A stretch of 64,000 nucleotides of DNA from Unio delphinus (taxonomy: Eukaryota > Mollusca > Bivalvia > Unionida > Unionidae). The translations under genes were made by a program, and so were the position numbers. Positions 35,454-44,289 of the stretch are shown here, piece by piece. The stretch covers positions 1-64,000 of the forward strand of contig JAQISU010000167.1 of NCBI GenBank assembly GCA_029339505.1, given 5' to 3'. Below the pieces are notes generated by a model. That model searched no databases, was not told the origin of the DNA, and was given only the letters and a program-made list of their open reading frames with translations. The number at the start of each line of letters is the position of its first letter. Within the stretch, counting starts at the first letter, position 1.

Positions 35454-36403
35454 AATTTGATCACAGTTTAAACCATCTGATAATTTTATTTTTTGATTTT
35501 TCAGATTTAATATTTCAGTTATAATCTAATTGACATTTTCAGAATTCATGTTATATATAATTATATATTTCTAATACAAAAAATCAAAAATTGGGGGTCA
35601 ATTTTGACCCGTTTTTTTAGACAGTACAATGCCGTTACAACCGTTTCATTAGGGTAATTTATAGGCATACATATATACTTAATTAAGGACAGCACAATGC
35701 TGTTACAACCGTTTCATTAGCATAATACAATCCCAATTCGAGTGTATATGGCGATTGTATACACAATGAGTGACGTCAATGGTGGTATGGTATTATAAAA
35801 TGAATGAATGAATGATAAATGACAATGGATATATACAATGACGGGGGCGGGGTCTACATTCATACGTGAACAATCATACAACCCAGATAAAATCCCAGGT
35901 TGTATGAATACAAAAAGTACCCACACACACCGTGGATAGTGCATGGGTTGTATGATTATTCACGTATAATTTTCGACACTTAAAACCTCCAATAATATAA
36001 CAGACGATATGGTATATAAGCTGTTTATACATGAAAACAGAAAACAGTGGTGTGCGATTTTGTTCTTTCATGTGTTTAATACTGGTCATTGACAACGCTG
36101 AAGCAACACTGAATACACGTAAAAAAATACTAAAAAAAGAATACAACTGTTTGTAAACACTACGTGTTTGATTCGTTTTCTTACAAAACAGATAATTCTC
36201 ACAACTGATTATATCTTTGTTGAGAATCATGACAGCAAAATCAAAATTCAGAAAAGTCCCAAATCGAAATCAGGTGACAGAATCCATTGAGATCGATAAC
36301 TCTTTTAAGCCGTAACATACCCACACGAGTTATTTCCCTTTGGTGTTATATAGAATAGTATCAAATACATATAGTCAGACATATGAAAATTTAATCCTGT
36401 TTT
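35454..36403. other. Spacer with direct and inverted repeats
   Basis: No supported gene. A ~35-base direct repeat (TACAACCGTTTCATTAG core) lies at about 35621-35655 and 35691-35725. A 25-base inverted repeat with two mismatches pairs 35861-35885 with 35944-35968 across a ~58-base loop. Two short minus-strand frames cover this area without any family signature. Confidence 0.55.
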
Positions 36404-36868
36404 TTAAACGTTTTGAAAAGCCGTCTTAGTTATATTCTCTGCAACATATTGTATTGAGGCTCTACAAATATAGAAATACCTACCGGCGCTATTCATAGAT
36501 TGAAATACCATTTTTTCATTAGTTGCTAAATTAAATGATTTAACAGGTCTCTTCCCAATTGATTTACAATTGCCAGTTTTCCCATATGCAGTATTTTCAC
36601 TCTGTGTAACAGCTCGTAAATTACTCAAAGAATTATCAGTCTTAATACCATTTATGTGATCAATAACAAAACCATCCTTGATCAATCCGTTTTACACTTC
36701 ATACACGAATCGATGATTACGATAAGTTTTATTTCCGGTGCCAAACACCAAAAATCCCATACCATTGTCAGCACCAAATGGCTTCTTCAGTCTACGGTGT
36801 CTAACTATACCGGCACGGGATGCCTCATAGTCGCTGATCACAGAATGAGGTTGAAATTCTTGGTTAAT
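36404..36868 (-). pseudogene. HNH homing-endonuclease-like protein with NUMOD domains
   Basis: The minus-strand frame begins just after a stop at 36868 with no ATG. It reads SVISDYEASRAGIVRHRRL, FLVFGTGNKTYRNHRFVYEV (a NUMOD4/HNH lead-in), a stop codon near 36688, then FVIDHINGIKTDNSLSNLR (the HNH_3-type DHINGxxxDN..NLR box) and a NUMOD1-like tail (VKSFNLATNEKMVF...SAGRYFYI). Such enzymes cut specific DNA sites and are common in phages and large DNA viruses. It sits alone between the Cys-rich ribbon gene and the spacer. The stop and missing start show it is inactive here. Confidence 0.8.
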
Positions 36869-36907
36869 TTATATACTATATATCTTTTGTCTAATTAATT
36901 ATCTGCT

Positions 36908-37186
36908 TCAAGAATTACTTTGGAATCTATCAATGTAGTCTTGAGGTGTTCTTATGATTTTGACGCTGTCATTAATGGGTTTCTTGGTTCTATTGTCGTA
37001 ATAACGCTTCAACTCTCTTTATCTCTTACCACCACAACCGAGACACAACTGTGATATTCCTCTAATCCCTACCCCGCACCGTAGGCATGGTTAGGGGCCA
37101 ATACTTCCCCTACGAAAACTTTGCGTATGATATACACAGAATTCCTTTCTGCATGATTTGTTACACGGGGTTACTGATCCAATCAT
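36908..37186 (-). pseudogene. Small Cys-rich zinc-ribbon-like protein
   Basis: The frame starts MIGSVTPCNKSCRKEFCVYH. After a stop it continues PCLRCGVGIRGISQLCLGCG, with two Cys-X2-Cys pairs, a second stop, then RELKRYYDNRTKK and TPQDYIDRFQSN. The CxRCG...LCxxCGG spacing followed by an RYY-basic segment indicates a zinc ribbon, possibly nucleic-acid binding. Two in-frame stops make it a pseudogene. It is divergent from the replication gene that starts at 37251. Confidence 0.6.
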
Positions 37187-37250
37187 GAGCCATTTTCAAT
37201 GATTCAATATATAATAAATTCTTTATTTAAATGCATGTTTTAATTATAGC

Positions 37251-40200
37251 ATGAAGGAGTTCGAGAGATTGTCGAAAATTACGCCTTGGAAAAATGCTAA
37301 ATTTAATCTCGATAGAGTATACACTGATACACAAAAGAGTCTAATAGAAGACTGAACCGTGATACGTAAAATTCGTGATTGTTTTAATGAATTCAAACGC
37401 GATGGAGCATCTCATTGTTGGTCAACATTTCGAATTATTGATGATGATGTTGATGTACCCATAATCGATGCTACCATGAACGACAACAAGCAGTAGCGAT
37501 AATTTCACATCTCGGGGAAAAAAGTATTTCTATAGAGTGAAATTTGTTAAAATGGCAAAAGAGTAAGGATACGAAAAATGGATTATTGAAGATAAATTGG
37601 AACCAATCTTGAGAAATAAAAGAACTGTTACTGTGAGTCGTGATTCTATCCCGGGGATGTTGACCAGGATTGATAAACCATATTACGATGTAGCTTATCC
37701 CGTAACAGCAGTTATTTACGGAATCTATCAGTTAAATGATAAACCTGATATTGCAAAACTAGCACCTATGAACCTGTCGCTGTCGACTTCGTCAGAAAAG
37801 AATTGTGTATCAGAACGATTAATAGAACACCTCAAGAATGCATTGCGTGGAAACAAATTGACTGATCTAAGACGCAAAAAAAATAAATGAATGAGGATTA
37901 ACAGTGAAGGAGTGCGGAGCAACGATTCAATATATAACCAAATTAGAAAGATCATTAAGATTCCCAATAACCATAATGACGATAACAGGAAAAGTATTGC
38001 ACGAATCAAAATATAAATCAAAAGGAGCTCCAATCAAAATTATTGATCATAACGAACACGCGTGGACACCTGTAGTAACAATATTTCCGCGAGATAGAAC
38101 AATAAAATATATACCGGCGGAGTTCTCGGCGGGGGATTTCTCTGAGGAGAAATTATTTGATTTTATTTACCAGCTAAGTGAAAATCGTTCTTGTGTCAGT
38201 GTGGTTACTTCACAGTTTTGAGCATGAAGAGGGAAAATTGGATCAATTTGTAAAACCAAACGGCGAATTATACCGTACTGAAACCCTGCACAACGAGATG
38301 AAAACACTAGCATGTGGTTATCAAAGGAACACGACGAACAATTATTAACAAACTGTTTTACAATTCCATCTGTTGCAGCTCACTTCGCGAGAGAGAAAAA
38401 CGCGTGGAAACCAATGTGAGGTGAGTTTCTCACAGACATCAAATCAAGCTGCATCGAATACGGCCATGACGGATTATGGAATACAAAATATGACCGCGAA
38501 AATATTATTTAAGTTGATTTGGTCGCGTGTTATCCCGGAAGTTTTCTCGGGTACGGAGAATGCGCTGAATACTTCAAGCGATTTGGACATCCCACACATG
38601 AGATGACCCGTGTTGCGATTAATGGGCCGTTACCCGATTTTGATTTAACCGGATTCGCACGTGTGGTATCATTTGAATTGGCTAAAGGACTTCATCCGTG
38701 TTGTTATGTATGGATTGGTAGACACATATCATGAAAAATACTGGATGCCAATAGTGCTATTACGGTATATGATTGATTGTAGCATGCTGATATCGTTGAT
38801 TGTCAGTGAAGCGATTATATAATATCGAGCGCAGACTGAGGTTTGGTTACCACAACCCGATAACATAGATAGTATAATCAGCGAAAACCAGAAACAATTC
38901 CCTGATCTCGACGAAGAATATATTTTGAAATGGTTCAAACAGATATTTGAAGTTAGAAATAAACAAGCAAAAGATCTCGGAAGCAGAATAATTGGCAAGT
39001 TCACTCAGAGTGGCAAATACGACAATACAAGATATTTTTCGCGGTTGATTATAGATAACGTTGATTACGATTTTCTAATTGCGGATGTAACGAGTAAAGG
39101 TATATACGTCGATCGTAAAGACGCTTTCTTGTCTGATGGAACCAAATTGGGTACAATTGTTACTGCGACGGATACAGTGTTCAGTATAAACATTTGAGGG
39201 CGTCTATGCTGACTTATGCTTCTATCAATCTATTTTCGATGATAAATTGATTTCCTGACACCGCAATTGCTTGAAAAATAATCAGATATCAGAACTATCT
39301 AATGCACCGCAGATATCTGATCCAATATGTAGATATAAAACCGTTTATTTAAACGGCTGTGGTGGGTCAGGAAAGACGACTCGTGCGATTTAGTTATTTC
39401 ATAGAAACGCATCAAACATGATTGTGCTAACACCGACCCATAGACTTGCAAGAGAGATGAAACAGCGAGGAATTAATTCGTTCACTTATTATAGTTTCTT
39501 TCGATGGAAAGGCGACGAATGGACCCCTGATCGAATGGGTGAGAAATTTATTCCCGAAATCATCATTTGGGATGAGATATGCACAGTGTCGTTAGATGTA
39601 TTACAAAGATTTCTTGATTGGTTGTTACTGAAAAATACAAGCGTGATAATGTGCGGTGATCACGGTCAACCACCACCAATTGTCGGTTTGACTCCACATA
39701 ATTGGCTGAAAAGTTTTGTAGACTATTATGAAGAAATTAATTCCGATCATTGAACACTTGATGAACAATTACGCGAGTTCAAGAAACTAATTAGATTACA
39801 TCCGGATAGAATCCAATGTGAAATAGCGCGTGAAATAATTTCAGAAACACCATTAAAAGATTTTTAGGAAACATGGAGACCAAACGATTTGATTGTGTCA
39901 AGTAGAAAGATAGTCAGAGACACTTCAGATGAAATTATTTGAATTACATAGAGAAAAATTTGCAACACTTCCAGTGCCGTTCTGTTATAGGCCTTCAGAT
40001 ACATGAAGACAAAATATCGAAGTTGATATTCCTGGACAGCGTGAAAAGCAAATTCTCGTATTAAATGATATTGTATTGGTTGATATCAGCGTCGTCGAGG
40101 ATGCATTGCTCGCTGATAAATCCCCATGGACGATAGGTTACGCAGCGACGATACATCCTTCGCAGGGAATAACTATCTCCAATACAATTGTTTGGATGGT

Positions 40201-40599
40201 AGATAATCACATCGAGTGGTCGAATTTATTTTATCTTGCGATGTCCAGAGTACGAAGTACGAAGAATAAATCAACTTCGAAGAGTTGTTCTAGACTATAA
40301 CGACACTACAATAAGTGATATTGTCAGCGTTGACATAGTAATAAAAAAACTATCTGGTTATAAACAGCAGGATAAAAAAAAATAAACGAGAATTTGATAT
40401 TGATGCTGAATTAATAACCACGTTGAAACAACAACAGAATAATCACTGCGCGAGTTGCAATTGTATAATGAGTTAGAGTTGGTCGGATAAAGACTCTCAA
40501 TTATTTACCGTAGACAGAAAAAATAGCAATATTGGTCATACCAGAGATAATGTGATGCTGACTTGTCTTGAGTGCAACAGACGAAGAGGTGCTAGTTAA
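37251..40599 (+). pseudogene. Replication protein: polymerase-like region + SF1 helicase + HNH
   Basis: One long decayed gene (~1,100 codons) starting MKEFERLSKITPWKNAKF. The N-terminal third has IRKIRDCFNEFKRDGASHCW and IIDHNEHAWTPV. The middle has DLVACYPGSF, a DxxxxYP box like motif A of family B polymerases, then FGHPTHEMTRVAINGPLP and HLRASMLTYA. The stretch expected to hold the YxDTDS-type motif C seems deleted near 39240-39290. The helicase begins at NGCGGSGKTTRAI (Walker A) and has TPTHRLAREM, IIIWDEI (Walker B), GDHGQPPPI, and late motifs GYAATIHPSQG and WSNLFYLAMSRV. The C-terminus has an HNH pattern (NHCASCN ... VDRK ... GHTRDNVMLTCLECN). Polymerase identity is inferred and helicase identity is firm. 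It ends tail to tail with the integrase, overlapping by 8 bases. Confidence 0.8.
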
Positions 40600-41526
40600 G
40601 ACCACGTGACGGTAATTGAGTATCCTCGGGTATCACTTGTAATTGTTCACGAGTAAATCCTTGCTGAGGAGCAGTTGAATCCAGAGTATTGATTGCTGGT
40701 CTACCCGTAGATCGTGTTATACTAGATATTTTATATACGGTGATACTCCAAATAGGATCAGTAGCCCTTTTTTTGCCACCTTCGAGCTCTCCTGGTTCAT
40801 ATAAATATCTAACGGTGACATTGCCGAGAATCGGTTGTTTTGAAATATCTTTTTGTGGTTTTACTGGTATATACTTCTTTTTAATGGCGTTGTTAGGTTT
40901 CATGTTGATTATTCGAGTAATCTCATTATTCAACGCGGTAATCACAGCTGGTAAACTCTTGACCCATTCACGAGATCGTTTATCCTGGATGAATTATTTC
41001 GCGTATTGATATCGAAATAACTGCTCAGCAAGTGTCCGATTAAATCGTTCAACAATTGCCTAATGGCGATGTAGAGCAGTATGTCCTCGGCGTAACGCGG
41101 TATTATGATTCTTCATTGTTGATAGAACTGCACCCTGAAATTCCTTGCCAGGATCAACTTGTAATATATTTGGCCAGCGCAGATGAGCGCGTCGATAAAT
41201 CCTTTCAAACTCAGAAGCAGCTTCAGTTGATGATTTTGTTTTTTATTGGCTCTGCCTGTTTGAATCGCCTCGCCAGCATCAACTACGGTTAGCGCGTATT
41301 TGTAAACACCATCATGCGGCATAAATAAAACATCAGCCTGAACTTCATTAGGGACGGTCACATCAAAATGCGAGTAGTTAATTTGTTTAGGCGGTGGTAG
41401 ATAAATTTGCCATATCGCCTGTTTGGATAACCAATCCGCTGCTGTAGTATATTTCACCGCTGCTGCTGTAGGGAGTTTACCAATTGCTGCTTTACCCCTC
41501 CAGTATCCTCTTGGAGAATAATACAT
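40592..41526 (-). pseudogene. DDE integrase of the Polinton-like element
   Basis: Starts MYYSPRGYWRGKAAIGKL and continues to VQADVLFMPHDGVYKYALTVVD, with the first catalytic Asp. A frameshift follows. The second Asp is in LQVDPGKEF and the Glu in AIVERFNRTL, 35 residues further on, with a stop just before it. The tail has VITALNNEITRIINMKPNNA and the conserved VRYLYEPGELEGG box, ending QLPSRGLN. It is a retroviral-type integrase that would insert the linear element and make the 5-bp duplication seen at its ends. The same protein family is present as a fragment at 21627-22207. Confidence 0.9.
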
Positions 41527-41541
41527 TTTTCCATGTTGTTA

Positions 41542-41904
41542 TTAATTACCAGCGCCCATCATTAATTTACCTTTCATCGCCGATTTTATTAACCATGAAG
41601 CCATTTTTTTTTTATCAGTGATAGAATTTAATGCACGAATTAATTTAACATCTGCGAGATGACGTTGTTGTAAATCACCGCTCCGGTAAGCTATATCAGC
41701 TACCCGACACGTCTCATCAACTGCATTTATTGGATTTCGTCCCGGGTTACAGTTATTTTGACTATCAAGTCTGATATCTAATCGTGTTCCCGGTCCACAA
41801 TAACTATATCCTGGAAAGTGTTTTTCACCTGGATACTTTGCCCATGGCGTTCCTGGGAGTTTAGCTAGCTTGGCGACGATATCACCACCGCTTTTTTTAA
41901 ACAA
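41542..41904 (-). pseudogene. PLA2-like protein (viral VP1u type)
   Basis: The frame lacks an ATG, starting near KSGGDIVAKLAKLPG. It has GYSYCGPGTRLDIRL (the YxGxG calcium loop with GPGT), then PINAVDETCRVADIAYRS and DLQQRHLADVKLIRAL. This is the phospholipase A2-like fold known from parvovirus VP1 and Polinton-like elements, where the catalytic helix has a His-Asp pair. Here that pair reads Ala-Asp (VADIAY), so hydrolysis of membrane lipid is unlikely. It ends KGKLMMGAGN. It sits directly after the zinc-ribbon frame, with which it may form one gene. Confidence 0.75.
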
Positions 41905-42030
41905 ATCGATATTTTTTTATCCCACATATCTCACACTTACTAGCAACCGCTTCTCGGTTATTTTTGTGGTAACATTTGTCAGGTGAATAGCTGGTGTACG
42001 CGCTTTATATTTCACACAATATAGATCCAT
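41898..42030 (-). pseudogene. Short zinc-ribbon protein
   Basis: The frame starts MDLYCVKYKARTPA. After a one-base shift it continues with NNREAVASKCEICGIKKYRFV and a stop. The MDxYCxKCxxxT start and the CEICG..K.RFV end are the usual form of a small zinc ribbon found beside the PLA2-like gene in such elements. The second Cys of the first pair is Tyr (CVKY), so zinc binding is probably lost. Confidence 0.65.
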
Positions 42031-42051
42031 AATATTATATTGTTATATCTA

Positions 42052-42394
42052 ATGGAAGTGATTGATTTTTCAGCGTTAAAGAAAAAACAACAGGTAAAAC
42101 ATCACGCTATGTTACTAAACTCTATCAGGATGATTATTATCGGACCATCCGGAAGTGGTAAAACTCAGTTGCTGCTAACAATGTAATGAAATATATGACC
42201 TGGGACAAATTATATTTAGTTGCCCCGAGCGTGAATGATCAGCATTGTTATCAAGTGTTAAAAGATTACAACGAAAATGCTTCAGAAATTGCCGGTGAAA
42301 ACGTTGTTGAGTTTATCACAGATATTGACGAAGCACCATCCGTGGAAGACTTGGATGGAAGAATTAACAATCTTGTTGTGTACGACGATGTGAT
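42052..42394 (+). pseudogene. Packaging ATPase, N-terminal half (interrupted)
   Basis: Starts MEVIDFSALKKKQQ. It has the Walker A box IIIGPSGSGKTQLLL, a frameshift near 42185, then WDKLYLVAPSVNDQHCY and the Walker B-like NLVVYDD. This is the A32/FtsK-HerA type ATPase that pumps DNA into capsids of Polinton-like and related viruses. The reading frame is cut at 42395 by the Gypsy element and resumes at 49082. The gene is divergent from the zinc-ribbon gene. Confidence 0.88.
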
Positions 42395-44076
42395 TGTCAC
42401 AGAATTAGGCGAAAATTGAATTGATTTTTGTTGTTCTTCAATTGCAAACGAAACTCACCATTTTTCTTGATTTCGTCGTACACGCATTACCTGGGGTGAT
42501 TAAGTGGCGTGTAACGATTTGCATGTGCCAATTTGTAATTTACATGAAATCCGAAATACTCGTTTTACGTGGTGTACGGCAAGCTCGATGTGATTTATGT
42601 TCACCTATTGAGAGTATATAAGGCTTAGGATTTATCATAAATTTTTACGGGAACCCAAATATCTAATCGAAGGATAGATAACCTCGTCTTGCAAATCTCC
42701 AGCCAAAGGGGTGAGTGTTAAATTTACATTTCGTTTTATTGTGAATTTTATTCAGATTATCATTTCGTATAATGATGCTTTTATTGCAATTAAACGTGGA
42801 ATATTTGGAATTACTAGTCACTTTTAGACTTTAAATACAATATCGTAATCTACGGCTTAGATTATTTTTGAGACAACTATTATTAGTCTGGTTTTGTTTA
42901 TTATAGCTAATTCAGTCTGATTCAGTCTGATTCCAGCTGATTCCGTCGTTAATTCAGTCTGATTCAGTCTGATTCCAGCTGATTCCGTCGTTGATACCGT
43001 AGAAGTTCATCACTGATAGCGCATCTAATAACATCGTTGATACCGTCTCTGATACCGTAGCTGCTAACATAGTTGTTACATTGTTTCTGGTACCGTAGCT
43101 ACTAATAACATCGTTGATACCGTAGCTGCTAATAACATCGTTGATACCGTAGCTGTTAAACACATCTGATACCATCTTTTGATAAACGTCTTTGAAATCG
43201 TTTGATTTGTTGTGGGACATCTATTGTTTGTTCTGGAACATCTCTGTATAAATATCTGAATGTGATTGTGCCGTTAATTTGTGCAAACGGAATTGAAGTA
43301 TCTGTCTGTGTGTCGAACTGTCTGTTCGTCAATATCTGTGTAACGTGTAAATATCCGGAAAGCTAGAAGTCCGAGTGTCGGAGCTGTCTTAGAGTTGTAA
43401 AACGTCCGGGTCGACATCTAGGGGAGTGAGGAACCGTTGGTTCGGGTAGATGTTGTATGCTGTCTGAACGTATAACTGTGGTGGATCCGTGTAGGGAAAC
43501 GTCCGATAATAGTATTGGTCAACCCTCGGTTCTCGGGGAAACTGGGAGACGATTCAACTGTTGCTGAATCGTGCGGTTATACAGGGGAGACACATAGGTG
43601 TATTGAAATTGTGATATAATTTAATACATTGTTGTATTTGCATGTTTATGTCAGATCGCAATAATATTTCAAGTGATCACATAGATATCAATAAAAGCTA
43701 GCAACTTGATTGAATACAAGTATATGATCGTGCTAGTTATCGCAATCCATCGTGCGATAGATAGTTTGTCGTTTGTGTTTATTTTTTTTCGTGAATCATA
43801 CTTGCATTTATTTAACTTTCGTAAAGGATTCTTGGATCTGTGTATAATCCAAGAGATCCCTTTACATTTGTGATTCCTTTTGTATTGTTATTTAATTTAT
43901 TCATGTATTGTGAATGGTTGTGAGTGTAATTGTGGGTTGAGCGCGTGAATTATTGTGTTGTTACATCTGTATTTTTTTCCATTTATAATTTATTACATAA
44001 ATTTATATTTTCTTTCACAAATTGTGTTTGTATTGTTCAATTAATCCACCCTCCTCTCGGTAACAATTGTGTTACA
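42395..44076 (+). repeat. 5' LTR of the RT-less Gypsy element
   Basis: TGTCACAG...GTTACA, 1682 bp. It has tandem repeats in the middle (ATTCAGTCTGATTCAGTCTG block twice at 42909-42995, and GATACCGTAGCTGCTAATAA-type units at 43010-43150). These help explain why it is longer than the ~1.45-kb LTRs of the composite. Confidence 0.94.
42614..42623 (+). promoter_or_regulatory. TATA-like box in the 5' LTR
   Basis: GTATATAAGG, conserved in all five LTRs of the family in this window. Confidence 0.55.
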
Positions 44077-44077
44077 A

Positions 44078-44095
44078 TGGTGTCAGAAGTGGGAT
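44078..44095 (+). promoter_or_regulatory. Primer binding site (tRNA-Leu type)
   Basis: TGGTGTCAGAAGTGGGAT, one base after the 5' LTR. It is complementary to the CCA-tailed 3' end of metazoan tRNA-Leu as I remember it. Confidence 0.8.
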
Positions 44096-44289
44096 CGTTG
44101 GATTAAGTGAACTGTCAATCATTTTTGTGAAGGTATACATTTAATGTTTATATTTGAGCGTGACCTTCTGTTAAGATAATACTCTAGTTGGAGTTTATTT
44201 TTGTTTAGTTTACCAAGGTCCGTGTGTCCAGTATAAACGTGTTTACATTATTGGTTTGGTTATATATCTATATTCATATTACAATTGTC

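Noticed and set aside
35717..36230. Two overlapping minus-strand frames in the element spacer
   Set aside because: They cross the inverted-repeat region, show no family signature and have no counterpart I can name; kept as spacer.
42954..43220. 88-codon minus-strand frame repeated at 47954-48220
   Set aside because: Translation of LTR tandem repeats (SYGINDVIS units), identical in both LTRs.
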